Below are positions 51,408 to 63,005 of a stretch of 64,000 nucleotides of DNA, piece after piece. The stretch is from Strigamia acuminata (lineage: Eukaryota; Arthropoda; Chilopoda; Geophilomorpha; Linotaeniidae): positions 54,197,369 through 54,261,368 of the forward strand of contig OX442314.1 of the NCBI GenBank assembly GCA_949358305.1. Direction: 5' to 3'. Both the position numbers and the translations under genes were made by a program. Within the stretch, counting starts at the first letter, position 1. Every line of letters begins with the position of its first letter. The notes under the pieces were generated by a model. The model made no database searches. It saw only the letters and a program-made list of their open reading frames with translations, and had not been told where the DNA came from.

Positions 51408-52673
51408 ATGGAAGCCATTTTGGATGCCAAGAACTTATGGGAGACAGTCATTCAGTTGGAGAATCCACCACGAGAGAATGCAGTGGCGTATAATTGATGG
51501 AAGCGACGCAACAGTGAAGCACTCGGAGTAATAGTAGTTACTCTAGCCCCAGAGCAAGCAGCGATGCACGTTGGAATGAAGAATGCAAGAAAACTGTGGA
51601 ACGATTTGGCAGCGCACCATGCGGGACATCAACGAGATCGACAAATTGACATTGGAGGAGAGTTGTTTTGTGTTAAAATGAATAAAAGTGAAAGTGTAGA
51701 ACAATATATGAACAGAGTGATAGCCATTGGAAGAAGATCAGCAGCAGCAGGACGTGAAATAGAAGAAAGTGAAATTGTTTATTATTTAGTTAAGGGGTTA
51801 AGTGCAAAATATGTTCACATAGCTAGAGCTTTTTATGCAAAGAGAGATTTAAATATTTTGGATTTAAAGAGGGCTATTAAATTAGAAACTGAATGGGAAC
51901 AAGATTCCAAAGAAAGTGAGGGAGCTTTTAAAGCCAAGGCTAGTAATAAGCATAAAATTGAATGTTATAAATGTGGAAAAATGGGTCACATGGCAAAAGA
52001 GTGTAAAACAGGGTCCAGTGAAAAGAAAAACGAGGGGTTCAATTGTTATGCATGTGGGAAACCAGGGCATTATTCAAAAGATTGTCGATCAAAAGGACGA
52101 GGGCGTGGAAACGCTGGACGAGGGCGAGCTGCGACAGCAAGCTATGAAGAAAAGCCAAATGAAGAAAATGTGTATAGGGAGCAGGCATATGGTTTTGGTG
52201 CAAGAACAGAGGATGAAATTGATTTAAAAGATGTGTGGTTGTTAGATTCAGAGGCAACAATACATATGACTTCAAATAGAGAGTGTATTAATGATTTAGT
52301 TGAAAAATGTGGAGATTTGCATTTAGCAAAACATGAAGCATCAATTGAGTCAGAAGGAATGGGAGTTGTAAAACTGATTAGTAAATTACCGGGTCATAAT
52401 GTAGATATTAATATGAGTGATGTTGCACACGTACCTAAGTTAGCTGGTAATTTAATGTCTGTGAGTGAGTTGACACGTAAAGGTTCGATAGTGTTGTTTT
52501 GTACTACTTTTATGTGGCTTAAAAATTTACAGGAATTAGCACACTACCTGCAGAGAATTATGAAAATTGTCCATTTAATTGTAGCAAGAAAACACAATGT
52601 TCAAGGTGCATTAATGGACTCTATCGTGGTTTTGGATGAAAAAAAAAACCTAGATGCATTTAGAAGTGATTGA
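51408..52673 (+). pseudogene. Copia-like gag-protease relic
   Basis: The frame begins at ATG 51408 (MEAILDAKNLWETV) and is broken by TGA at 51495-51497, then stays open to 52673. It holds a copia-type Gag (LGVIVVTLAPEQ, ARKLWNDLAAHH, YYLVKGLSAKY), two zinc knuckles (CYKCGKMGHMAKEC, CYACGKPGHYSKDC) and the start of the aspartic protease followed by the conserved AHVPKLAGNLMSVSEL. The protease active site reads WLLDSEAT, with Glu in place of the essential Gly of D-S-G. After about 52490 the sequence collapses into unrelated, deleted pieces; integrase, RT and RNase H are absent. This is a dead remnant. Confidence 0.88.
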
Positions 52674-52688
52674 CATGACTGAAAGTTA

Positions 52689-52801
52689 ATGATGATAGGT
52701 TATTATCCAACTCAAAACACAATACAAATCAAACCCAACGCCAATGCAGCCAAAACAGAACCAAACCCAATGCCAATGCAGCCAAAACACAACCAAACCC
52801 A
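52689..52801. repeat. Short CCAATGCAGCCAAAAC tandem repeat
   Basis: Two to three copies of CCAATGCAGCCAAAAC(A/C) with AACCAAACCCAA spacers adjoin the truncated end of the duplicated unknown ORF. Confidence 0.7.
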
Positions 52802-53745
52802 ACGCCAATCATTTTCGGTTCGGTTTGCAACTGCAGTTGGATTTTCGTTTGTTTTCCCGCTCCAATTTCAACGAGTCGCGCACGTAGATCGGGCCTAATC
52901 GGCTCCCATACGTTATATTCAAAGGTTTTGTACGGCGATTCGATATCCATAGGCTCGGCGTTGCTTCTCTCGTATTCCGAAAGCGGCCAATCCACTTTCC
53001 AGAATTTCATTCGGCGGCATCTGCGCGCCTTATGCGCTGTTAGTCTCGCCTTGGCATTTACTTGTTTTTGGCTCAACCCGAAAGGAGCGCATTTCTGCTT
53101 GCAAATTCTCCTTCGTTTGACTCGGTACTCATCATCCACATCGTCAACGTGAAACCGCTTTCCACCATCGCCCTTACCGTCGGCAAATCTACCATAAAAC
53201 ACAACGGAAGACTTGTGGCTTCTTCGAACACAAGTGTGAGAATGAATCATTTTAATCGCTCTACTGCTACTTTAATCAAATTAGAAGTTCGTTACGTCTA
53301 GAATACGTTACGTCACGTTTGCTAAGTTATCAACACGGAAGAGCTGTTGCTTCTTCAAAGACAAGTGTCAGAATGAATCGTTTTACTCGCTCTCCTGCTT
53401 ATATTGTTGTTATAATGTTACGTCTTTGATGCGTTACACTAGGTTACGTTACGTCTTCGATGCGTTACGCCACGTCTGCCGTTAATGTCGGTTCGATTAA
53501 GTCACGTTTTCTGTACGTTTTAGATTCTAGGAAACCCTAAAACCCGAAATATTGATGAAATCGGCTTAACGAAAAGCCGAAATGATGATGAAATTTGAGA
53601 TTGGTTATTGAAACGAAAACTAGAGATTCACAAAATTTATTTATTTATAATTCGTTTTTTTTTTATTCCCAATAAATCACAGCAATATCTTACGCGTAAA
53701 CAGAAGACGTAAATATTGCACGGTTTTCTGCATATTGATTATTGA
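52802..53745 (-). repeat. Uninterrupted paralogue of the unknown ORF unit
   Basis: Matches 36540-36816 joined to 50323-51047, with the retrotransposon absent. The frame on the minus strand (ATG 53250) runs through the site where copy 2 inserted in the other unit, then truncates after the first 10-residue-type repeat and passes into the simple repeat at 52689-52801. Relative to the other copy it lacks the C-terminal 100 or so codons, so it too is incomplete. Both units lie in the same orientation with the copia relic between them. Confidence 0.82.
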
Positions 53746-53882
53746 TGTCTTTGTCTGTAGGTCTGCCTGGTTTGTTAGGTTTAAATTTAGTACGGGGTAT
53801 TTACGTGTCCCTTTGTAATTAAAAGTGTGTTTCTATGCATAGTTATCAGCCATCCGTTGTATATTGCTATTTTAAAAAGAGT
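53746..53882. other. No feature recognised
   Basis: Short AT-rich spacer between the duplicated unit and the MITE. Confidence 0.4.
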
Positions 53883-54440
53883 AGGTGCATTCAATACCAA
53901 TAAGGAGAAGTGACTTCTTTCACTTATTTGACTTCTCACAACCGGATATGACGACTTTTGTGTCATATCTCTGATAAGTCGTTTTGAAAGAAGTCAAATA
54001 AGTGAAAGAAAGAGAAGTGAAAAAATAGTTACTTATTCTTAACAATAAGTGACTTAAATAATGGTGCGCATGCGCACATCGCCTGGTTACGCCTCGTTTT
54101 GGAAATTTTTGGCCGCCATCTTTTCCTATCTAATTCGCTCATCGCCGAGAGGATTTTCGATGCCTAAAGCAAAATAAATACGTGCTCTAAAATTCTAAAA
54201 ATCACATGAACTTCTAATTAACACAAGAAAAAGAGATGCATGTGGTTTTTAGAATTTTAGAGCACATATTTTTTTTTGACAAATGCGAGATTGACATTGC
54301 TACGGCCGCACGCTTCTTGACAGAAGTCAAACACTTAAGTAAAATAATAAGCGCGTTCAAACATAAGTCACTTCTTTCAAATGACTTATTTTTTTAACTT
54401 AAGGAGAAGTCACTTCTCCTTATTGGTATTGAATGCACCT
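53883..54440. mobile_element. 558-bp foldback MITE
   Basis: Terminal inverted repeats AGGTGCATTCAATACCAATA and its inverse bound the element. The sub-terminal parts carry repeated GAAGTGACTTCT-like words. A second inverted pair (GTGCTCTAAAATTCTAAAAA near 54182 and its inverse near 54260) lies inside. Flanking AGT, or TA if the outer base is excluded, may be the target duplication, so the superfamily is left open. There is no coding frame. Confidence 0.85.
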
Positions 54441-54980
54441 AGTGTTTATTATTGTCAAGTTTTAGTTTTAGTTATTCTCATGCCTTATCTTATAAGCCTT
54501 TTTAAGTTTAGAATTTAAGCCTTTTCTTGTTGTTCTATTTAAGTGGTTAAAAATAGTTTGGAACACGACTTGAGATGTTGATTAGTTACTATTGTTAACT
54601 TCGAACTTGCTTAACGTTACATTCTGGAATTTTCCTTTGGAACGTTCTTGTTTCTTCACGTTGTTATTAGATTCAATTGTTGACCGCATGCTGATCTTTT
54701 GTTGGAAGTTTATTTTTGCCGTTTTATATTCTATTTCTCTCTCTTGTTATTATGCCTTTGGTGAATCAACATCACTGTTAAATTTCGTCTCGGAGGAGTT
54801 TGTCATAATCCTACAAGAAACTCACACAGTTTGCAGCTAACAGTTTGATGTGAGTCACCAAAGATTCCACTCATTTCCTTTTATAACGAAGTTGCCAATC
54901 CTTCTCGAGTGCTTCCTTCATTTTTTGAGCGCAGCTTGTTATACATCACTTAATCTGAACATTACTCTCGATTTACAAGA
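54441..54980. other. No gene recognised
   Basis: AT-rich with short open frames only. Confidence 0.4.
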
Positions 54981-55405
54981 ATGGGCATAACTGTCAGTTC
55001 AAATATGGCACCACATCTAGCAGGTGAAAAGTGTGCAAATATAGCAAAATTTGATGAGGCTTATATCTATCTTAACTTCTGTAACGGTATTCGGAAAATT
55101 TGCTACGTTTTTCGTGGTAACAATGTGCCAGAAAAGCGGCTTGTGAAAAGCTGGCCATGTGGCTTCATGGTGGTTGGAGGTATGACTGGCAGAGGACGGC
55201 TTCCACTTATCAGAATGCCAAAAAAAGTGAAAGTTAAAGCAGTATACTATTGTGACTACATACTGAAACCATATTTGTACTACAAGAGAAATCCCATTGC
55301 TGTATCCAGAAAAGGTGAACAAAAAAGTGACCTTACATCACGATAAAGCTTCCTCACACACTGCTAAGCTCACCACAACCTACCACGAAAATCTGAAAGC
55401 TTAAA
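54981..55405 (+). pseudogene. Mariner/IS630-type transposase relic
   Basis: The frame 54981-55346, plus a shifted continuation to about 55405, resembles the DDE catalytic region of mariner-type transposases: KFDEAYIYL around the first Asp, GFMVVGGMTGRGRLPL, VKVKAVYYCDYILKP, then after a one-base shift LHHDKASSHTAK around the second Asp. The N-terminal DNA-binding part and the last catalytic acid are not seen. It is too short and frame-broken to be active. Confidence 0.72.
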
Positions 55406-55989
55406 TCTAAGTAAATCACAAGTAACCTCATGTAAGATGCTAAACAAACATAGATTATTCATGTGCCGTCTAAGATTAGTTTAAATATCATTTATTACAG
55501 CAACAAAACTTAAATAATAAAGTTCTTTTATTAATTCTAAGGCGGGAGCGAACATCAGGATGAGTCGGTAGAGCTAAAACCTGGTCGGAATGAGAACAGG
55601 CGGCAACTGAGCACAAACAAGTCCGTTTGGGCAACGCTAGGTCTTGTAAACCACCCAACTCGAACCTATCAAGAAGAATTAGCATACATCAACCAAAACA
55701 TCAATACAAACGGGTTGAAACAGCTCAAAAACGGCGTTGTCGGGCGCAGTTAGAAGCGGAAGTAGGTAAAACCCAAAACCACAGAAAAAGAAAGGCAGAG
55801 ACAATGGCCGCCATGGGCCGAGCATAGGGAGGCGAAAATAAATCACAAAATCAACGGTGGCAGCTAGAGACCAAATCACAACAGGAAACATGGTCGATAA
55901 TTAAAGCATTAATTATCCCGATGAGCTTTTCCACCATTCGAAAGGTACTTTTAATTACAACAACTGACGAAGAAGAACAGGTTCGGGCC
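55406..55989. other. No gene recognised
   Basis: No domain or repeat was recognised. Confidence 0.35.
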
Positions 55990-56560
55990 CGGACAAAATG
56001 GCGGACCAGGACGCGAACCGATGCACAAAGAAGGCTAAGAATGTTCGCCAAATCCTGACAACACCTCAGAATCTAATGAAACCACACAGCGAGAAACAAA
56101 CTAATTTTAGTGCATTTGAAGCGCGGTTCAAAGTTGGGAACGGAATCCATAATTTAGTGGAGGAAGCAAAACTTCAATTGACGAAGGCATTGCAGCTAGA
56201 ACACGTGTTGAAAAAGTAGGAAAAGATTTTAACTGAGACACCGGGCAAGACACATTTACTTCAACACACAATTGATCTCGATACGGACAAGCCGATAGGC
56301 GTGCCCTTCAAGAGTTGGAACCCGCAAAAACGCGAAATTTTGCGGCAGCTCTGCCAGGAGATGTTGGACAAGCGTTACGTGTCTCCGGCAGAAGGAGATT
56401 GCAGAGCAAGAATAGTGCTGGTAATGGCTATGTATCGACTATCGGCCTATCAATGAACATACGTTGTACGGCTCCCCACAGATGCCCATCATTGATGAGA
56501 TCTTGCGGGAGTTGGGAGAATTTCAGTGGGTCACCATCATCGACCTTACTGTGCGTGTTT
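55990..56560 (+). pseudogene. Ty3/gypsy reverse transcriptase relic
   Basis: It encodes, with an in-frame stop at 56217-56219 and later frame breaks, the start of a reverse transcriptase: IDLDTDKPI, WNPQKREILRQLCQEML, AEGD and a broken LC-IDYR-type region, then MPIIDEILRELG in another frame. The motifs are closest to the relic at 1989-3300 and to the 13.5-kb elements. Together with the ORF3-like relic at 58022-58868 on the same strand it appears to be what is left of an older related element. Confidence 0.78.
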
Positions 56561-58021
56561 TTTATTCTGTGAACACAATTGCTTTGTCATTAATTAAGTT
56601 AAGTTCGAGTTAATCAATGCATTTCTTGTTAGATATTAGACTTTATCGAAGTTATTCACACGCCAATGTAATTATTTAGCAGGAGTTATGTTTTTGATTG
56701 CTTTTCTCGCTTAGCTACTACGGTAGCCTTTGCAATGTTTTCTAATGTAAGCCTTGACAACAAGTCATGTCACCTTCTCTGTAATTATTAAGAGTTTTCT
56801 TTGTAAGTGCCAAACCTTTATTAAAACACTTTTATGTCAAACTTCAACAAGTGTAAAAGTCCTTTGCTTCCCTTTGAGAGTAACCTTTGCTTTCATTGCG
56901 TCTCGTCGTCCTGCACACAACTGGACGAGAAGTCAGTTTGCAAGGCCAGTTGCTTGGCCAAAGCAATTGGCCGTGACTTGCACCGCTCCTCGCGACCGAG
57001 CGAGCCTGCCCCTTTCACTTTCCTGCGCAAACGGTCCATGCCCCTTTAGTTACAGTCTAATAGTGCGCTCAACTCGTGAGGATTGCGGGCGAGCAGCTCA
57101 AAGTCGTTAATGAACGATAGATGCTGCGTGATGTCGCTCTTAAACTTGCTCATCTTTCATTTAGGAAATTTTTCAGGGCGCTCCCTTCTCTCGATTCGTG
57201 GAGAAGTCCGAGGACGGCGAGAAGCCATCGCCGTCATTTGCCGTCGACGCCAAATTGAGATCGTCGCCGACATCAGTTTTCTTTTATTTTACTTATTTCC
57301 TTATTTTAATACTCAGTCTTTCATGTTTAATTTTAATATTTACTTTAATATTCCGTGAATTTTATTAGAAAGTTCTTTGAAGTCTAAAGAATAAATATAT
57401 TGTATTGTTCTGAGAAATTCCCTTTGTATTCATTGAATTTCTCTCTCAGATTTAAGTTTAGTTATAGAAGAAGTTAAGCATTTAATTATAAATAGAAATT
57501 AAGTGTTGTAAGTCCTGTCGTAGCAACAACGAATTCAGAGATTGATATTCTGGCTCGTTACAACATGTGATAAAACCCCCTCAACTCCCTAGTTTTTTGG
57601 GCCCTCGTCTGTAGGTAAACTAGCGAGGTCTTGGTGTATGTTGCAGGTGCCATCCACATGAGATGGGCACTCCCTTTCTTGTTGCAGTTGGCATAGAAGT
57701 TACCTGAACTTCATTGCCCCCCTCCGTTCTGTTAGGAGAAAATATCCTAAAACCTATTAACATTTGAATCCCAAGAGCTCCACAGGACCACACCTCCCGA
57801 TAGCAGACAACTGGAGCCAAAAAAGGCAAACAGGAGGATATGAGCTGCAAATAATTGCTGCAGAACCCAGGACAAATACACAACAGGTAGAACAGTTTAT
57901 TAGCAACAAATGAGCGCAAATAACAAGATAAATCGTTGCAGATCGGGCCCGGGACGTTGCGCACGCCAAGGTCGTCGGAACCAGACGATGATCGCAAAAA
58001 AGGCACGTTTTAGCAGGGCCA
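56561..58021. other. Unassigned spacer between RT relic and ORF3-like relic
   Basis: By position this should correspond to the rest of pol and the region before ORF3, but nothing can be aligned by eye. A GC-richer patch lies at 57170-57275, with AT-rich DNA around it. Confidence 0.35.
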
Positions 58022-58868
58022 CATATGCAACCGTTACCGGAATATGTTTCGCCGATAAATCATTACATTCCAGTGCCGGAAGTGGCGTTGCTGCCATATT
58101 CAGATACGTTAGCAATGAGACCCTTGGACGATTTCGATCAGAACATCTCTCAGCTGTGGAATCAATGCCTGGAAAATCCCGCAAGAGCACAGGAATTGTT
58201 AGCGGCTAGCTTTGATGAGTACCAAGCCGCTCAACTGAATGAGGCACTAAGTGATTGGCGCCGGAGAGCAATGGAGTTTTGTCAACGACCATTAAGGGAT
58301 CAAAACGAGAGAAGGCTGCAAAAGTTCCAGAAAACGTTAATTCAGAGACTTGCTGTTCCCGAAGGTGTTCACCAATGATGAGGCTGCGTTTGTTGCTGCG
58401 AGTATTTTGTGGACGTCACCTATAAGGATCCCGGAGTCGATGATTGAAAACTGGGAGTCCGTTCTCTATGACCCCGCCTTGCTGAGGAGCACGCTTACCT
58501 GCAAGGTGTTGGCCAATGGAGAAGTAGCGGCGCAGTGTGTGCTACGATTGCAAGGTGAGTGGCACCAAAGACTGACAGAATTAGAAATGCAGAGGGAGGC
58601 ACAAACTTTTGGAGAACGCTCCGTGCCAACCTGGAGGCCTGCTGGTGCTCCTGTGTGGCCTATTGCCCAACCGTCCACAGCACCAACCGAAATTACTTCC
58701 TCAGTTAGCAAGCCACATATGACGTACGTGCCAACTCCAGGGTGTGAATTATTCAAGTTTCGTGCTTCATCCACCGCAGTGTTAGTGAACACTAAATCTC
58801 GAGCCAAATCCGAGCTTTCCCCGAATCACGAGACCCCAGTTGAGAAAAGGAAAAAAGAATTTAAGTAG
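58022..58868 (+). pseudogene. Divergent relic of the retrotransposon ORF3 core
   Basis: Two frames (58025-58378 and 58350-58868) joined by one frame shift near 58360 align with the core of the ORF3 protein. Shared features: ISxL...(E/D)(N/D)P early; N-(E/R)R-L followed by T-(L/V)(I/M)xxL and PxxF; then the pattern P-x3-(L/I)-x-(E/N)W-x-S-(V/I)L-x-DP-x-L-x-R-x2-LT. This is remote but colinear similarity over about 150 residues. No domain of known function is recognised. Its place downstream of a related RT relic on the same strand matches the gene order of the intact elements. Confidence 0.68.
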
Positions 58869-60684
58869 TAGTCGCGCAGAACTCTGAGTACGCTAAAATT
58901 GGCATTTCTACTCAAACTTGAAATTCTCGAAGGCCACTCGAGCCCCGCTCATCAATAATTTGACACTGTGTCGTCAGGTCTTCAAGTGGCTGGAAAATGC
59001 TGTCTGCAAACCTCAGAGGGCTACTCAGCATCACCGACTAAGTTCGGTGCGAAAAGCACCCATGGGAAGTCGATATTGTTACGCGGTGGAAAACATACTG
59101 TGAACCAGTTGTCACCTCCGTGCTTCTGTACACATTAAACTTGAATAACCCCATAAACTCTCACTAGAATTCGCCTTAAGCGATGATGTAATTGATTTAC
59201 CTTAACAGGATTTAAAGAATCAGCTCTCTTCATTCATTAAGAGAACTTGGAATGTTCTATTATAAATCAAGCATGGGAACAAGTCCACAATTGTTTCGTG
59301 GGGATAGGACTACATTTTCCAAGAGGAATAGCTCTTTGGGACCCTCCCCGCATGCAACAACTAGACGGAAATAGTTGTGAACCCACCATATTATATTTCA
59401 TGCGCCGTTACATGATTGACAAGGATATGATGCGCCACAGCCACCCCATCCATTTGCACCATCGTATTCTCTATGAAATTGTTCATAAGAAACTATTGCC
59501 TTTTGACAAGGAGGACAATTAAGCCCAAAAATGGAACTTTATGTATTGTGCTTTTTTTTCTTTTATTATTTTTTTACTTTTATAAAATTTCCTAAGTCTG
59601 AGAGATAACGATGAAGTTGCAAACGTTCAGGAGAGTCGCAAACGAAGCAGTGGTCACACTATTCGAAAGGAAGTATGGGTACTTCAAGACACCTCTATGA
59701 TTGGTCAAGCATCAACGCTAGTCTCGCGAGAGTCCAATCTCATCCGAGATTGGTGGAAATCCTTAAGTTCGTGGAACCTTAATCTTGTCAGATTTCAGGG
59801 TTATGACGTAGTCGCAAAACAATATGGATACTTTTCAAAGTATTCTAAAACATTGCCAAATTTATTTAATAAAAATGACCTTTTATGAGAATTTTAAAGT
59901 ATTAAAACCCACAATTTTAATAAGACGCGTCGAATCGTTTGAATCGACGGCTTCTCTACACAACTTGGTTGCTAGGCAACACGACAGCGAGAATTTTTCT
60001 TCGCTAAAATTCGAACGGTACTCCATTCGTGAATTTTGATTCCAATGTCTTGAAATCATGTATTTTAAACCAACATTTTAATGTAGGTCCAGTCTGTAAA
60101 ATAAGTTAAACCATTTTGAAATAAAATATAAATTTTAATTCCTTCGAAAATGTCAATTTTCTTTTGAATTTATTTAGGCAAATAAATTTAGGTTTAACTT
60201 GAAGTCTCAAGCAAAGTTACTTATCCAGAACATTATAAAAAATAAAGCAACTGTTAAATTGACAGAATTCTTTAAGAATTCCGTCAAAGTCGAACTCTTC
60301 AAAATTAGGCCCAACCGCGTGGTTTTGTCAGATTGTCGACGACAAAATGACGCTACCCGGGCGGGGTCAACTTCAACAAGTTCGGGCAAGATTTTCCAAT
60401 TTTCGTGTTAGGCCTTTAGGCCTGACCACGCGGTAGAAATTATTAGTTTTGTTAAAACTTACAATTCCCACGGCGGTAAATAGGAATAAAGTGAGTTACA
60501 CTTATTAACTTGGCAAGATGTTCTAAAATAAAAATATATTAAACACATATAAATTTCGTTCGAAATTTATTTTACACACAAAATTTTTACTGCAAAAATT
60601 ACACTACTCGAATTCACCATAGACATACAAAACTTCAAATTTTAGTTAAAATTTGGCAGCCTATCTCGGTAGAACCTCCACTTG
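58869..60684. other. No gene recognised
   Basis: AT-rich DNA. A 91-codon frame at 59247-59522 has no recognised domain. Confidence 0.35.
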
Positions 60685-62429
60685 TGACGATTCTACTTTT
60701 GGGCTAATTTATTAGTCCTTTTGATAGATAATTTATCGGTTTATACAAGACGTTGCTAAGATTAGCAACAACCTAACCGAGATAAGCTACGGAAGCCTTA
60801 ACAAATATGAGTACGTGACAGAGTAGAAATAACTTACAGTTTTAGGGTGACATAACATATTTATTACTAAATATTGATGGTTAACAAAGATGGGTTCTTG
60901 ACGCGTGTAAACGGCGGCATCAACTGGTTGAGGATCCGGGCGAAGCCAGAGGGATACGGCTGACTTGCGGCATCGTCACAAATATCGCTACGGAGACGTA
61001 TTTGGTCCGCAGCTCGATTATCTAATAGTACGAAGAGTTCTTCGTATAATTGGGAATATTCAGCAGAATATTCCATGTTTCAAATGAATAAAAGTAAAGT
61101 GATTAATGGAATATAACAAATGAATTGTTATATAAATATTAATTGGGCGGGGACCGTCACGACAATTGAGAGAACGTCGCGGGAGTTGTTGAGACTCCAT
61201 CCGCCAGCATGCCTTACGACGACAAGATCTCGTGATCAGGCGCCGAGTATTTAATTGTGTGCTTTAACTCGCTATCGGTGGTACCAACCACCAGGTAAAC
61301 ATTTCTATGGACTTACCGGGGTAAAAGATATTGCCAATACAGGATTACCAATGCCCGAGTAATTTGTTTAACACGATATATTTTATATATCGTTCACGGG
61401 TTACTAACCCGGAGGATACGATGGGACGGGGACCGTCACAACAGTTGAAAGAACCGTCGCGGGAGGATTTGACTGCTCCATCCGCCAGCATGCCTTACGA
61501 TGACGGGGTCCTTTGACCGAGCACCGGGTAAAATATTAATTGGCCACTGCCGTTGGATTACCATTACCCAAGTAGTTATTTATCGCAACATCTTGAAGAT
61601 ATTGCTCACGGGCTACCAACCCGGCGTGTTACCTGTGCATTAGGCCTTTACCGACTTTTAACGAGCGGAAGGACCAATCGTAGAAAGACGGGAACCTGCG
61701 TGGGCTGTTTACAACAGCCATCCTGCAGCGGACTGAGGCCAGTTAGCTGAGGGACCTACTTTCATTTAGCAAGGTCGTACTGTATACGACCGTTATATTA
61801 AGCCACCGTACGAAATCCTACTGTCCCGTGGAACAGCCGGCTAACGTTACGGGGCCATTTCATGCGAATGCATGTCTATTACCGGAGTTAGCCTTCCCGA
61901 AAAGGCCTTACAACAACAATAACAGATAGTAATGAATACTATCCGTGGAGAGCTGAGGTGGCCTGATGTGTCGATAGAGAATAATGAAATCAAACGATAA
62001 CAATTCAACTACAGACAATATACGTGTTCAGTTATCAAGCCAGGGGGGTGAGAGGTGAGAAACTGAAGCTTATATAGTTCTGTAGGACGACTAGATTGGC
62101 GACAGCCAATCAGTGTACGAATCGGTGGATTCGTGGGTCACTAGTCCGGACCTAATATATGACTATGTCCAGATGGGCCCAGTTGGGGTCCGAAAGGGTC
62201 CGATTGGTTCCCTTTGACAGGTAAGTAATGTGGATATTGTTTCGATAGAATCAACATCATCAAGTAATTAATACTTAATTCATATTGAATAAAATAGTTA
62301 TATTTTATTCACCGTGTCCAAGTAATAATTTATTACGCTTTTTAGTTTCATCGAGTTTGAATTACGCGCGTTTGTTAAACAGCGCCATCTATTGTGAACA
62401 TTGATAAATACTGATTTGTAATCATCACA
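60685..62429. mobile_element. Solo LTR, copy B (about 1.75 kb)
   Basis: It starts TGACGATTCTACTTTTGG and ends AATCATCACA, with the 5-bp repeat ACTTG on both sides (60680-60684 and 62430-62434). It is related to 10288-11989 over much of its length. A roughly 300-bp segment with GGGACCGTCAC and CGCCAGCATGCCTTACGA words is duplicated here (61143-61230 and 61433-61510), while the tandem array of copy A is reduced to one unit. TATATAG (62073 region), CAG|GTAAGTA (62218-62227) and AATAAA (62287 region) are kept in the same order. Confidence 0.75.
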
Positions 62430-63005
62430 ACTTGTTTGAAGAAAATTTTGGGGAAAAGAGTATTGTCATTTGAAGAATTGGTTACGGCATTATGTGAAGT
62501 TGAAGCCATGATCAATTCGAGACCAATATCCTACGTTTACGGAGACGCCAACGAGAGGGAACCGTTAACACCTTCTCATTTTTTGGTCGGGAAACGCCAA
62601 GTAACTCTCCCAGGAACTCACCACCACAACACCCGAGAACTGCCGTCTCATTCCGTGGAATTGTTGAAACGATGGAAGCTGCGAGAGAAGTTAATTAAAC
62701 ATTTCTGGTCCAGATGGCGGAAGGAGTATTTGACTGAATTGAGAGTTTTCAAGACCGCACGGGAGAAAAAAGAATTGCGTAAAGATGATGTAGTTCTTAT
62801 TCAAGACGAGAATCAGCCTCGTTCGGTTTGGTTAATGGGACAGGTTGTCGACGTGTTTCCAGGGAGAGATGGAAAAGTGCGGTCTTGTGAAATTCGTTTG
62901 GCCACGGGAAAGCGGTTGAAACGCCCGATTCAGAGACTGTGTGTTTTGGAATCCCACGAGGAGATGGTTGAGAGCGAGCTCAACGGGGCCCAATGTGAAA
63001 ATTGA
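62430..63005 (+). pseudogene. BEL/Pao integrase C-terminal fragment
   Basis: The frame resembles the end of a BEL/Pao Pol: CLKKILGKRVLSFEELVTAL, VEAMINSRPISYV and LTPSHFLVG from the tail of the integrase core, then LLKRWKLREKLIKHFWSRWR and the downstream DUF5641-type domain (KDDVVLIQDEN, W-MGQVVDVFPGRDGKVR). It ends normally at 63005. Its upstream end is the solo LTR at 60685-62429, and no integrase sequence is readable on the far side of that LTR. It is therefore a partial gene. Confidence 0.85.

Noticed and set aside
59247-59522. 91-codon frame as a continuation of the ORF3-like relic
   Set aside because: No similarity to the ORF3 C-terminal region could be seen and the frame has no recognised motif.
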